Assembly: GCF_000384035.1 (NCBI RefSeq) | Contig: NZ_KB913024.1 | Coordinates: 1,769,087 to 1,833,086 of the forward strand | Origin: Actinopolyspora mortivallis DSM 44261 | GTDB lineage: Bacteria; Actinomycetota; Actinomycetes; Mycobacteriales; Pseudonocardiaceae | Direction of reading: 5' to 3' | DNA length: 64,000 bases | Shown here: positions 9,232 through 18,013 of the stretch, piece after piece | How positions within the stretch are numbered: the stretch's first letter is position 1 | Layout: each line of letters begins with the position of its first letter | Notes under the pieces: model-generated | The model's database searches: none | What the model was told of the DNA's origin: nothing | What the model saw: only the letters and a program-made list of their open reading frames with translations | Position numbers and translations under genes: made by a program

Positions 9232-9984
9232 TCAGCTCGTGGGGCCGAACCACCTGCTCAGTCGGTGGAAGGTTCCGGGAAGCAGCCCGTTCGCCCGACA
9301 GGCGAGCCCCAGCCACCGTGGCAGGAAGCACTCCTGCTCGCCGCGTTCGACGGCGCGGAGCATCCGCTCGGCCACCTCCTCCGGAGGGAGCATCCGGGGG
9401 AAGCTTCGCGTGTACTCCTGCCCGCGGCGTCGGAAGAAGGGAGTGCGTACCGCTCCGGGGAACACCGTGGTGACCGCGACGTGCTGCCCGTCGAGTTCGT
9501 CGCGCAGCGCGGCGGCGAAGGCACGCAGCCCGGCCTTGGTCGCCGAGTAGACCGCTTCGCTACCGACACCGACGGTGGCTATCGAGGACACGAACACGAT
9601 GTGGCCCCCGCCCCGGGAGCGCATGGCGGGAAGCAGCATCCTGGTCAGTTCCACCGGCGCGGCCAGGTTCACCGCCAGCAGGCGACGCACCTCCGTTCCC
9701 GGCATGGCCTCCGTCGTTCCGGACCACCCCAGCCCGGCGTTGTTGATCAGCACGTCCGGAGGACCGGCCTCCTCGACGAGGCGGGCAAGCCCCTCGGGGG
9801 AACACAGGTCGGCAGCCAGAGGGTGTGCCCCGGTCCGGGCGGCCACGGCACGCAGCGCCCTCTCGTCACGTCCCGTGACGACGACCTCGCAGTCCCGTCG
9901 CGCCAGTGCCAGGGCCGTGGCGGCTCCGATCCCGGAGGAACCCCCGGTCACCAGTACTTTCCTTCCACGCAGCACCGTGGTCAC
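9232..9984 (-). CDS. Short-chain dehydrogenase/reductase
   Basis: 250 residues of classical SDR. The NAD(P)-binding motif TGGSSGIG lies at residues ~14-21, followed by NNAG (LINNAGLGWSG) and the catalytic S...YSATK with Tyr and Lys in YxxxK. TGRDER after strand two suggests NADP preference. The C-terminus is basic and hydrophobic (RWLGLACRANGLLPGTF), often seen in SDRs acting on membrane lipids. GTG start 9984 lies seven bases after the DMT transporter stop, so it is the last gene of a probable four-gene operon with ferredoxin, the glycosyltransferase-acyltransferase fusion and the transporter. The substrate is unknown; a lipid or acyl-ketone is my inference. Confidence 0.85.
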   Translation of the reverse strand: MTTVLRGRKVLVTGGSSGIGAATALALARRDCEVVVTGRDERALRAVAARTGAHPLAADLCSPEGLARLVEEAGPPDVLINNAGLGWSGTTEAMPGTEVRRLLAVNLAAPVELTRMLLPAMRSRGGGHIVFVSSIATVGVGSEAVYSATKAGLRAFAAALRDELDGQHVAVTTVFPGAVRTPFFRRRGQEYTRSFPRMLPPEEVAERMLRAVERGEQECFLPRWLGLACRANGLLPGTFHRLSRWFGPTS

Positions 9985-9991
9985 CGGTGGT

Positions 9992-10912
9992 TCACCCCCA
10001 TGTTGGTTCGGACCGGTCCCCGGAGTCGACCCGCTCTATCTCCCGGCGCAGGACCTCTCCGCGGTGGGTCAACAGCACGATCCCGCCGATGATGACGAGG
10101 GCGGCCAACGCCTCGCCGCCGAGCACGGCCGGGGTGGCGGTGACCCGTTCACCGAACCAGTTGATGCCGATGGCCACCCCCACCAGCGGGTCGACGGTCG
10201 TGATCACGGCGAGGGCGGGGGATATCAACTTTCCCTGTTGGAAGGCGTTCTGGCTCAGCAGGAAACCGCAGGGGCCGAGCAGGCAGACCGCGTAGAGCAC
10301 CCAGTGCTGGAAGGGTTCGGTGATCCCACCGGCACGGAACTGGCTGGCCACCACTTTCATCAGTGCCGCCGTGACCCCGTACAGCACCCCGGTGGCCAGG
10401 GCGAGGGCGATCACGCGGATCTCGCCGGGAAAACGGGAGGCGGCCACCAGGCACACCACCGTGAGCATCCCCAGCAGCACGCCCAGCGGTATGGCCTGGG
10501 GCTCGATGGTCTCGTCCCCTCCACGGGGCCGCGCCAGCAGCAGGAAGGCGGACAGTCCCCCCATGCAGGCGAGCGCCCCCAACATCACCAGCCGGTCCAG
10601 CCTGCGGTGGGCCAACCACGCGGCGTGCACCGCCGCGAACAGCACGCTGGTGACCAGCAACGGTTGAACCAGCATCAGCGGGCCGTAGGCCAGGGCCACG
10701 ACCTGCAGGGTCAGCCCGATGATCACCGTTGCCACACTGGCCAGCCAGATGGGCTTGCGTACCAGCTCGAACAGCAGACGAGGATGGAGCGTGCGGATGT
10801 TCGGGACCTGTTTGGTGGCCCGCTGCTGTACCGCGCTCGCCATGCCGAAACTGGCCGCTCCGACCAGGGCCGCCGGTACGGCCACCACGAACCAGGTTCC
10901 GGTGTCGCTCAA
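9992..10912 (-). CDS. DMT-superfamily (EamA/NIPA-like) transporter
   Basis: 306 residues with nine or ten hydrophobic helices and the small-residue-rich start typical of this group (AALVGAASFGMASAVQQRAT). I chose a TTG at 10912 because it overlaps the upstream gene's stop as TTGA, the same coupling seen elsewhere in this window; no good ATG or GTG is available nearby and the frame upstream runs inside the neighbour. The substrate cannot be inferred from sequence. Its place between a lipid-modifying fusion enzyme and an SDR suggests export or flipping of their product, which is speculative. Confidence 0.8.
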   Translation of the reverse strand: MSDTGTWFVVAVPAALVGAASFGMASAVQQRATKQVPNIRTLHPRLLFELVRKPIWLASVATVIIGLTLQVVALAYGPLMLVQPLLVTSVLFAAVHAAWLAHRRLDRLVMLGALACMGGLSAFLLLARPRGGDETIEPQAIPLGVLLGMLTVVCLVAASRFPGEIRVIALALATGVLYGVTAALMKVVASQFRAGGITEPFQHWVLYAVCLLGPCGFLLSQNAFQQGKLISPALAVITTVDPLVGVAIGINWFGERVTATPAVLGGEALAALVIIGGIVLLTHRGEVLRREIERVDSGDRSEPTWG

Positions 10913-13515
10913 CGTCGTCCTTCCCGGTCGCGAGGAGGGGCCGCGGACTCGGTGGTGGAGCCCGTCAGTTCCGTGGACACGTCGTGGATCCGTCCGACCA
11001 GCCGTTCCGCGATCCCCCCGAGGCGCGCGTCGGCGGTCACTCCGATGCCGACCGTCTCCCCCCAGTTGATCACTCCGGTGGCCACTCCCACCCCGGAGGC
11101 CAGGGGGAGAACGGGTACCACCCCGGCCACCAGGTCGCCCCACACGTGCGGTGGACGCGGCGACCCGGGCATCACGGAAAGGATCGTGTTGAAGAACCGG
11201 CTCTGGTAGACGGCCCGGACCACACGGCGGTGTACCGGGGTGGGCAACAGGCCGAGCGCCCTCATGACCATCCCGGCGGCGAGCGGTTGGCCGTCGTGTT
11301 GTCCGGCTCGGAGCAGGTTGTTCACCTGCTCGACACGTTCCGTCGTGCTCATGGGACCCACCGGCAGGTCGACCGAGACGGCCACGGTGTGGTTGCCGAA
11401 CTCGACGGAGTCCGTCACCGACCGTGAGTCCCGCGTGGTGCGGGGCACCATGACCCGCAGCCGTTGTCCGGCGCGAGTGCCCTCGCGTTCGGCGAGTTCG
11501 CGGTGCAGCGCCTCGGCCACCAGGGCGATCAGCAGGACGCTGCGCGGCACACCGTGGGCGCGTGCCGCCGCACGGACCGAGCGGGTGGGAAGTTCGAGAG
11601 TGCCGAAGGAACGTGCCGGCGTGCTCGGTCCGTTCAGGAAGCAGGACGGGGCCGTTCCCGCGCGGGCCAGGCTGAGGAAACCCCGTGCCGTCGTGCGGAT
11701 CCCATCGAGCAGGGCCCGGGGGGTGGTGGAGGGGAGAATCGCGCGCCCACCTTCCACGCCCGGTTTCGCGGACCGGGACTCTGCCGGGCGCGGTGGTTCC
11801 TCGTCCCGCAGCAGCCGAACCAGCGTGTCGGTGACGGCGATGCCGTCGCCGAGGCAGTGGTGGAGTTTGGCCAGGATGAGTGTGCTGTGCGGGGTGCACA
11901 GCACCATGAGCTGCCACGGTGGCCGGTCGGTGGGGACCTCCGAGGTGAAGAACTCGTTCAGCACCCGCTCGGCGGAACGTTCGTCGGTGTCGTGGTGACT
12001 CAGGTGCCGCCACGGGTCGATCTCGGGGACGGTGTGCCAACTCGGGGCCCGGTGGCGCCCTCGCACGAGGACACGGCACAGCATGGGCAGCTCGCGGGCG
12101 CGTTCCCGGACGAGCCAGGCCAGGTACTCGGCCCAGTCCCGCGCCGTTCGTTCCGGAGGGGATCCCCGCATCCGCAGCACGGCCCCGGTCTGTTGCGGAA
12201 CGGCCGGGGTGGTGGCGTGGACGAAGAAGCGGTCCTGGGCCCGGAGCGGGCGACTACCCTCGTGGCGGGGAAGCCGTGCCAGCCGCGCGGTCTGCTCGGT
12301 GAACTCACCGGAGCTGGCGTGTGCCAGTACCCGTCGTTCGTAGCTTCGCAGGTGTTCCTCGTTCTCGGTGAACCGGCGCAGGGCCGTGGCCAGAGCCTCC
12401 GTGTCGGGACACAGCTCGGCCAGTCCCGCTCGGGCCATGAGTTCGGCGTTGGCTCGGCCGTGCCCGGCGATGGGCTCGAACATGATCATGGTGCGACCGC
12501 AGGCCATGGCCTCCAGGGCGGTGGCTCCGCCCGCGTTGGAGAGCACGAGGTCGGCGGCCGCCGTCAGCGCCGGCATGTCCTCGACCCAGCCGAGCGGTAT
12601 CAACCTCCCCCGCGGATCCTGCCTGCCCAGCAGTCGGTCACGCAGTTGTTCGTTGCGTCCACACGCCACCACCACGTGGTCGACCCCGGGAACGGTCAGG
12701 GCGGTGTCCACGGCTCGTTCCACGGACCCGAAGGCCAGCGAGCCGCAGGCCACCAACAACTGGAAACCCCCGGTCGGCAGTCCGGTGGACCGGCGGGCGC
12801 TCTCCCGGTCCATCGGGCGGAACCTCGTGGAGACGGGAGGAACGCAGACCGCACCGGCCGCGTCCGGTTGCGCGTGGTGCAGACAGCGCAGGCTGGCCTC
12901 ACTCATGACGTAGTGGAGGTCGATCTCCGGATACACCCAGAAGGGGTGGGGGCAGAAGTCCGAGACGATCGCCGAGGTCGGCACGTTGAGTCCGCCGCGT
13001 CGCCGCAGATGGTCCAGCCCCGCCGTGGCCATCGGGTAGGTGGAGATCACCACGTCCGGGTTCCAGGCGTCGATGTGTCTCCGCAGCAGGGGACCGGCCC
13101 AGGCACCCACGAAGCGACGCGCGGCGTCGGCGAACCAGCGCTGGCGCCACAGTGCGTTGTAGAACAGGTCGTACAGCCACGGCGTGGACTCGACGTTGCG
13201 GACGTAGATCCATCGGAACAGCGGCCCCACTCCGGGGCCCATGACCTCCAGGGTGTCCAGCCGACGGGTCGCGCATCCCGGCCACAGCGTCCGGGCGGCC
13301 TCCTCGACCGCGCTGGCGGTGGCGTTGTGCCCCTCGCCGATGTCGGCGCTGAGCACCAACACACGACCCGGGGGGCGGTCTGATGGTTCGTGTGGGTGCG
13401 GGGTCACCGGTCTGGGTCCCTCCACCGGTCTCGGTCCTTCGGCGTGACGGCTGTCCCGGGGATCTCGCGGGTTCGCCGGGGCCGCGTACCGCAGCACGGT
13501 ACCGCCTGCGTGCAC
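10909..13515 (-). CDS. Fusion: MGDG-synthase-like glycosyltransferase + WS/DGAT acyltransferase
   Basis: 868 residues with two enzymes joined. Residues ~50-420 are a GT-B glycosyltransferase of the monogalactosyldiacylglycerol/diacylglycerol glucosyltransferase type (N-terminal VLVLSADIGEGHNATASAV; C-terminal donor site SNAGGATALEAMACG and EPIAGHGRANAE). Residues ~430-850 are a wax ester synthase/diacylglycerol acyltransferase-like domain with the catalytic HHxxxDG motif intact as HHCLGDG (~residue 560) and the NxxLS-type segment as FNTILSVMPG. The fusion suggests one protein that both glycosylates and acylates a lipid. GTG 13515 is the first start; GTG 13407, just before the glycosyltransferase core, is an alternative with GGAGGG upstream. 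It overlaps the DMT transporter by TTGA. Confidence 0.85.
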   Translation of the reverse strand: MHAGGTVLRYAAPANPRDPRDSRHAEGPRPVEGPRPVTPHPHEPSDRPPGRVLVLSADIGEGHNATASAVEEAARTLWPGCATRRLDTLEVMGPGVGPLFRWIYVRNVESTPWLYDLFYNALWRQRWFADAARRFVGAWAGPLLRRHIDAWNPDVVISTYPMATAGLDHLRRRGGLNVPTSAIVSDFCPHPFWVYPEIDLHYVMSEASLRCLHHAQPDAAGAVCVPPVSTRFRPMDRESARRSTGLPTGGFQLLVACGSLAFGSVERAVDTALTVPGVDHVVVACGRNEQLRDRLLGRQDPRGRLIPLGWVEDMPALTAAADLVLSNAGGATALEAMACGRTMIMFEPIAGHGRANAELMARAGLAELCPDTEALATALRRFTENEEHLRSYERRVLAHASSGEFTEQTARLARLPRHEGSRPLRAQDRFFVHATTPAVPQQTGAVLRMRGSPPERTARDWAEYLAWLVRERARELPMLCRVLVRGRHRAPSWHTVPEIDPWRHLSHHDTDERSAERVLNEFFTSEVPTDRPPWQLMVLCTPHSTLILAKLHHCLGDGIAVTDTLVRLLRDEEPPRPAESRSAKPGVEGGRAILPSTTPRALLDGIRTTARGFLSLARAGTAPSCFLNGPSTPARSFGTLELPTRSVRAAARAHGVPRSVLLIALVAEALHRELAEREGTRAGQRLRVMVPRTTRDSRSVTDSVEFGNHTVAVSVDLPVGPMSTTERVEQVNNLLRAGQHDGQPLAAGMVMRALGLLPTPVHRRVVRAVYQSRFFNTILSVMPGSPRPPHVWGDLVAGVVPVLPLASGVGVATGVINWGETVGIGVTADARLGGIAERLVGRIHDVSTELTGSTTESAAPPRDREGRR

Positions 13516-13561
13516 GTGTGGCGATCATACTGTCGCTGTGTGTCGCGTTCCGGGGTCGGGG

Positions 13562-13885
13562 TCACGCCTGGGGCGGCAGTTCGGAGATCGGGGGCACGTC
13601 GGTTCCGGTTCGTCCGACCCTGGCCGCCCCGCCGGGGGAGCCGAGACCGGTGGCGGTGAAGAACTCGGCGTTGGCCACGGTGTAGCCCTCCCATTCCTCG
13701 GGGACGTCGTCCTCGTGGTAGATGGCCTCCACCGGACAGACCGGTTCGCAGGCGGCGCAGTCGATGCACTCGTCGGGATGGATGTACAACATCCGGTTTC
13801 CCTCGTAGATGCAGTCCACCGGACATTCGTCGATGCAGGACCTGTCCAGCACGTCCACACACGGTTGGGTGATTACGTACGTCAC
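13562..13885 (-). CDS. fdxA: Seven-iron ferredoxin (FdxA type)
   Basis: 107 residues, usual actinobacterial length. The N-terminal half has the [3Fe-4S]/[4Fe-4S] cysteine pattern: C9...C17..C21PVDC25IYEG and CIDC43-A-A-C46-E-P-V-C50-P. The C-terminal tail (EEWEGYTVANAEFF) is characteristic of mycobacterial/streptomycete FdxA. It is a small cytosolic electron carrier, often for P450s or oxidoreductases. GTG start at 13885. It sits 46 bases upstream of the glycosyltransferase-acyltransferase fusion on the same strand and may be co-transcribed. Confidence 0.9.
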   Translation of the reverse strand: MTYVITQPCVDVLDRSCIDECPVDCIYEGNRMLYIHPDECIDCAACEPVCPVEAIYHEDDVPEEWEGYTVANAEFFTATGLGSPGGAARVGRTGTDVPPISELPPQA

Positions 13886-14073
13886 GGGAACCACTTTCGT
13901 TCGGGGAACTCTCCATGGGGATACCCATCCTCGGCGGCTGTGATGCCGCCGGTGGGGATCGAGGCGGGCGGGTGGTGAACGGGTTGACAGGTTGGCCGTC
14001 TCGACGATTCGACCACGGCGCTCACACTCGCCCGTTCCCTCGGTGGAGTGGGGCCGTTGACCGTGGCCACGAC
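13886..14073. other. Intergenic stretch with no supported gene
   Basis: Between the ferredoxin start and the DeoR-like remnant. An open frame crosses it on the plus strand from 13915, but its third-codon base use is mixed here (many A/T thirds), unlike the remnant that follows, so I do not call it coding. The ferredoxin promoter should lie here; I see no convincing -35/-10 pair. Confidence 0.4.
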
Positions 14074-14259
14074 TCCTTCCTCGGGCTGCTCTGCGTCGAA
14101 ACGGTGGGAGCCCTGTCGGTGGACACGGCTTTCGTGTCCACCTCGGCGATGAACGTGAGCATGACCTTCCACCAGGAACACGAACTCGTCCACGTGGAAA
14201 GAGCCATGCTCGCAGCGGCCTCCGAGGTGGTCGAGGGCACCGTGGCGCCCACGGAGTGA
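14074..14259 (+). pseudogene. Remnant of a DeoR/GlpR-family regulator (sugar-sensing domain fragment)
   Basis: About 60 residues read FLGLLCVETVGALSVDTAF, then VSTSAMNVSMTFHQEHELVH, then VERAMLAAASEVV. This fits the effector-binding DeoRC domain, where family members have (DxAFxSTSA) ... (YHQExExVxxKRAML). GC3 is strongly coding-like in this part only. There is no upstream helix-turn-helix domain and no downstream LDHSKLG-type motif, so this is a fragment, probably dead. The assignment is from pattern memory and is moderately uncertain. Confidence 0.45.
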
Positions 14260-14299
14260 ACATGGTGGTGCCGGGGACGGCACCGAACGGGGCGCGCCC

Positions 14300-14707
14300 T
14301 CAGGACGCCCCACGGAACATCTCGGCCAGGTCCGGTGGGAGCTGGGCGATGGTGTCCTCGATCTCCTCCCCCGGGGCCCACGCGAGCAACACGCCGAGCA
14401 CCGCGCTGACCCGCCTTTCGACCTCGTCCACGTCGACCGTGTCGATCTCTCCGCTGACCTGGTCCAGAAAGGTCTCCTTGTCGAACGACACCGCCTGCCC
14501 CCCGAAACTGTGCAGCTCCTCGCGGAGTTCCGGGGGAAGGGCGGGTTCCAGGTCGTTCAGTTGGCCCGCGGCCAGACGCTCGGACAGCGCCCGGATCGTC
14601 GCCCTGGTCAGCCGCTCGATCTCGGTGGTGTCGGACAGGCCGGTCCGTTGTCCCACCTGTTCCTCGAAGGCGGTCATCGTGCGACCGACTGGTTCCGGTC
14701 GGGTCAT
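14300..14707 (-). CDS. DUF2267 domain protein
   Basis: 135 residues, acidic and predicted all-helical. The body (FEEQVGQRTGLSD, TRATIRALSERL, DLEPALPPELREEL, FLDQVSGEIDTVDVDEVERRVSAVLGVL, DTIAQLPPDLAEMF) matches the two-repeat DUF2267 fold found in actinobacteria, of unknown function and often near stress genes. I placed the start at ATG 14707, preceded by AAGGGG; the frame extends further upstream without a good ribosome site. It runs in the same direction as the DUF-ferredoxin block but with about 400 bases between. Confidence 0.78.
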   Translation of the reverse strand: MTRPEPVGRTMTAFEEQVGQRTGLSDTTEIERLTRATIRALSERLAAGQLNDLEPALPPELREELHSFGGQAVSFDKETFLDQVSGEIDTVDVDEVERRVSAVLGVLLAWAPGEEIEDTIAQLPPDLAEMFRGAS

Positions 14708-14806
14708 GGATTCGCCCCTTCCCGTCGGAGAACTCCGATGGAGTGGTACCCGGATCCGCGGTGATCGAAACGCGGAGTGGCCGTCCCGGAACACCGGAAC
14801 GGGGAC

Positions 14807-15463
14807 TCAGAGCTTGCGCGCCAGGGTGATGCCGTCGCTGATCGGCAGCATGGTCAGCTCCACCCGGTGGTCACGGAGTACGTACCTGTTGAACTCGTGG
14901 ATGGCGTGTGCGGTGGGGTCGTGCTGTTCGGACAGCACCCTTCCACCCGCGAGCACGTTGTCCACCACCAGCAGCCCCCCGGGGCGGGTACGGGGAACCA
15001 GCTCGTTCCAGTAGGCGATGTAGCTCTCCTTGTCGGCGTCGACGAAACTCAGGTCGATCGTCGGTTCGGGGTCGAGCGCGCGCAGGGTCCGCAGCGCGGG
15101 GGCGATGCGCAGCTCGATGCGCTTCTCCACCCCCGCGCGTCGCCAGTAGTCTCGTGCCACGTCGGTGTATTCGGTGCTGATGTCACAGCACAACAGACGG
15201 CCGTCCCTGTCGAGACCGCGGGCTATGGCCAGCGCGGAGTAACCGGTGAACGTCCCGACCTCCACGGCGGTTCCGGCGCGGAGGATCTTGGCGAGCAGGG
15301 TCAGCAGGGAGCCCTGCTCCGGCGAGATCTGCATCTCGGCACTGTCCGGCCACAGACGCGCGGTGTCGGCGATCAGTTCCCGTTGCAGCTCATCCGGTCT
15401 CGCCCCGTGTTCCACCAGGTAGTCGTGCAGTTGGTCGTCGAGCTGGGTCGACTTGCGAGTCAC
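14807..15463 (-). CDS. O-methyltransferase (catechol/caffeoyl-CoA OMT type)
   Basis: 218 residues of a class I SAM-dependent methyltransferase. The SAM-binding motif is [15 protein letters not shown] (~residues 68-82), followed by acidic DIS at strand two and the metal-binding [10 protein letters not shown] motif; VVDNVLAGG completes the divalent-metal site typical of Mg-dependent OMTs (Rv0187-like). The substrate would be a catechol-like or other vicinal diol; it cannot be narrowed. ATG 15463 is a sensible start. It is divergent from qcrB, with an intergenic space of about 145 bases. Confidence 0.9.
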   Translation of the reverse strand: MTRKSTQLDDQLHDYLVEHGARPDELQRELIADTARLWPDSAEMQISPEQGSLLTLLAKILRAGTAVEVGTFTGYSALAIARGLDRDGRLLCCDISTEYTDVARDYWRRAGVEKRIELRIAPALRTLRALDPEPTIDLSFVDADKESYIAYWNELVPRTRPGGLLVVDNVLAGGRVLSEQHDPTAHAIHEFNRYVLRDHRVELTMLPISDGITLARKL

Positions 15464-15608
15464 GCCGCCGACGCTACCCGTGCCGGACCCGCACGCAACC
15501 GGACCGGCGGGGCTCAGGCTCCGTGGCGCAGTCGCGTACTCCGGGACGGCTGTTTACGCTGACCCGAGAACGGCGAAAACCGCCGACGGGGTGTCCGGAA
15601 GGGCAGGC

Positions 15609-17267
15609 GTGATCGTCGCGATGAGCAGATTGACACGACCGACGAAGCGGGCGGGCGCGACCTACAGAATGGCGGCCTCCCAGGCGAACGAGATCGACGA
15701 ACGTCTGCGGCTGGCCTCCGGAGCGCGGCGACAGCTGAACAAGGTTTTCCCCACCCACTGGTCCTTTCTGCTCGGTGAGATAGCGCTGTACAGTTTCATT
15801 CTGCTGATCATCACCGGCACCTACCTCGCGTACTTCTTCGACCCGTCCATGGAGGAGGTCACCTACAACGGGGTGTTCACCGACCTGCGGGGTGTGCAGA
15901 TGTCGCGGGCCTACGAGTCGGCCCTGAACATCTCCTTCGAGGTGCGCGGCGGAATGTTCGCCAGGCAGATCCACCACTGGGCCGCGCTGATATTCGTGAG
16001 CGCCATCGTGGTACACATGTTCCGCATCTTCTTCACCGGGGCTTTCCGCCGTCCGAGGGAGACGAACTGGGCCATCGGCGTGCTGCTGTTCGTGGCGGGA
16101 ATGTTCGAGGGTTTCACCGGATACTCCCTCCCGGACGACCTGCTTTCCGGAACGGGGGTGCGGATCGCCTCGGGAATCACCCTTTCCGTCCCGGTCGTGG
16201 GAACCTGGCTGCACTGGATCCTGTTCGGCGGTGAGTTCCCGGGGGACGCGATCATCCCGCGCTTCTACATGATTCACGTGTTCCTGCTTCCCGGAGTGAT
16301 CGCGGCCCTGATCGCGGTACATCTGGCCCTGGTCTGGTATCAGAAGCACACGCAGTTCCCCGGGGTCGGGCGCAGTGAGCGCAACGTGGTGGGCGTACGG
16401 ATCATGCCGGTCTTCGCCGTGAAGTCAGGAGGATTCTTCGCCGCGGTCGTGGGAGTCACGGCCATCATGGGCGGGGTCTTCCAGATCAATCCCATCTGGA
16501 ATCTGGGTCCCTACGTGGCTTCGAAGGTCTCGGCGGCCTCCCAACCCGACTGGTACATGATGTGGACCGACGGAATGGGGCGTCTCTGGCCGCCCTGGGA
16601 GATCTATCTGGGTGGTGCCTTCACCGTTCCGGCTCCCTTCTTCCCGCTCATTCTCGGGTTGGGACTGGTTTTCACCCTGGCTCTCGTCTACCCGTTCCTG
16701 GAACGGAAACTGACCGGAGACGACGCGCACCACAACCTCCTGCAACGCCCCAGGGACGTGCCGGTGCGTACCGGCCTGGGGGCGATGGCGATCACCTTCT
16801 TCATGATCGTGCTGGTCAGCGGCGCCAACGACATAGTCGCCTTCAAGTTCGACATCTCGCTGAACGCGATGACCTGGATAGGCCGTATCGGGGTGCTGGT
16901 CGGTCCCCCGCTGGCCTACTACCTGGCCTACCGCGTCTGCGTCGGGCTGCAACGCGCCGATCGCCACGTGCTCGAACACGGGGTGGAGACCGGGATCATC
17001 CGCAGGTTGCCCCACGGGGAGATGGTCGAGGTCCACCAGCCGCTGGGCGGCAGCGACGAACACGGTCATCCCGAACCACTGTCCTACCAGGGGGCGCCGG
17101 TCCCCAAGAAGATGAACAAGCTCGGTGCCGCAGGAAGGCCGCTCCCCGGCAGCCTGCTGCTGCCGGATCCCGCGGAGGAGACCGAACGACTCCGCCGCGC
17201 CCGGCAGAGCTCCGAGGAGGACGGGGGGCAAGCCGGCCAGCTGCCCGGTGACCGGACACGGGAGTGA
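15609..17267 (+). CDS. qcrB: Cytochrome b subunit of an actinobacterial bc1-type complex (QcrB paralog, isolated)
   Basis: 552 residues. The N-terminal four-helix cytochrome b domain has the haem-ligand helices ([11 protein letters not shown]...HMFRIFF and MIHVFLLPG...VHLALVW) and the sequence [13 protein letters not shown]; the Qo-site motif appears as QPDWYMMW, the actinobacterial form of PEWY. A C-terminal extension of ~100 hydrophilic residues follows the last helix. It should be an inner-membrane quinol-oxidising subunit. The canonical neighbours qcrC, qcrA and ctaE are absent, so it is probably a second copy. GTG 15609, five bases after GGAAGGG, is preferred; ATG 15621 is the alternative. 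Confidence 0.9.
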   Translation: MIVAMSRLTRPTKRAGATYRMAASQANEIDERLRLASGARRQLNKVFPTHWSFLLGEIALYSFILLIITGTYLAYFFDPSMEEVTYNGVFTDLRGVQMSRAYESALNISFEVRGGMFARQIHHWAALIFVSAIVVHMFRIFFTGAFRRPRETNWAIGVLLFVAGMFEGFTGYSLPDDLLSGTGVRIASGITLSVPVVGTWLHWILFGGEFPGDAIIPRFYMIHVFLLPGVIAALIAVHLALVWYQKHTQFPGVGRSERNVVGVRIMPVFAVKSGGFFAAVVGVTAIMGGVFQINPIWNLGPYVASKVSAASQPDWYMMWTDGMGRLWPPWEIYLGGAFTVPAPFFPLILGLGLVFTLALVYPFLERKLTGDDAHHNLLQRPRDVPVRTGLGAMAITFFMIVLVSGANDIVAFKFDISLNAMTWIGRIGVLVGPPLAYYLAYRVCVGLQRADRHVLEHGVETGIIRRLPHGEMVEVHQPLGGSDEHGHPEPLSYQGAPVPKKMNKLGAAGRPLPGSLLLPDPAEETERLRRARQSSEEDGGQAGQLPGDRTRE

Positions 17268-17482
17268 AACCCGTCCGGGCCGGGCCCGTCGTGCCGGGAA
17301 CGCGGAGTTCGTTCGTGGAGCCGCTGGACATACGCGGTTTCCGGGGTCACAGTAGCGGTGCGGGCTCCTCGACACGACCGCCGTGGACCCGGAAGACGTG
17401 GTCCGTCCGGCCAGATGCCCGGCGGAGCGGGGAGACCGGGCAAGGGACCGTTTGCGCAGGCGAACGGTGAGGGGTGATGGAG
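17268..17482. other. Intergenic stretch between qcrB and the SPW gene
   Basis: About 215 bases with no supported coding frame. It contains GC-rich short inverted repeats just after the qcrB stop (around 17287-17310) that may end transcription, but no U-tract is visible. The ribosome binding site GAGGGG at 17469-17474 belongs to the next gene. Confidence 0.35.
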
Positions 17483-17908
17483 ATGGCACAAGCAGGCCCG
17501 ATCGAGAAGCATCCCGATCTCGCCGAGATGCGGGCGCGTTACGAGGAGGCGAGCGAGACCCCACAGGGGCAGACCCTGGAAGGGGCCACACTGCTGGCCG
17601 GGGTCTATCTGGCCATGTCGCCGTGGGTGATCCAGTTCAGCGCCACCAGCTTCGACGTGGCCATGGGAAACCTGATCGTCGGTGTGACCGTGGCGGTGCT
17701 GGCGTTGGCGTTCGCCTCGGCGTACAGCCGTACACACACCGTGTCCTGGGTGGTTCCGCTGCTCGGCGCGTGGACGGTGATCGCCCCGTTCGTCGTGCTC
17801 GGTTCCGCCGTGGGATTCGGGATGATGCTCAGCAACGTGATCACCGGAGCGGTGATCATTCTGCTCGGGCTGGGTATGAGCGCACTGACGCTCATGCGTC
17901 GCGAGTGA
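17483..17908 (+). CDS. SPW-repeat membrane protein
   Basis: 141 residues with four hydrophobic segments after a ~35-residue polar N-terminus. The motif YLAMSPWVIQF is the SPW repeat that names this family of small bacterial membrane proteins; the second half (VVPLLGAWTVIAPFVVLGS) is a weaker copy. The function of the family is unknown. ATG 17483 is eight bases after GAGGGG; the GTG at 17474 overlaps that ribosome site and ATG 17477 is too close to it. It converges on the universal stress protein gene. Confidence 0.8.
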   Translation: MAQAGPIEKHPDLAEMRARYEEASETPQGQTLEGATLLAGVYLAMSPWVIQFSATSFDVAMGNLIVGVTVAVLALAFASAYSRTHTVSWVVPLLGAWTVIAPFVVLGSAVGFGMMLSNVITGAVIILLGLGMSALTLMRRE

Positions 17909-17950
17909 CGCGGACTGGTGGAACTTCCGCGTCTACCCGTGCCGGAGAGG

Positions 17951-17985
17951 CGGCCCGGGCGTTCGTGCACGGGGCCACCGGGCCG
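17951..17985. terminator. Candidate bidirectional terminator between convergent genes
   Basis: An 8-bp perfect stem (CGGCCCGG at 17951-17958 with CCGGGCCG at 17978-17985) and a 19-base loop lie between the convergent SPW and universal stress genes. There is no T-tract, which is common for actinomycete terminators, so this is only a structural suggestion. Confidence 0.35.
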
Positions 17986-18013
17986 GAGCGGAGTGTGGCG
18001 CTTCGGCCCGGGG

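Noticed and set aside
13915-14073. Plus-strand open frame upstream of the DeoR remnant
   Set aside because: Third-base composition is not coding-like and there is no ribosome site; only the later part resembles a protein family.
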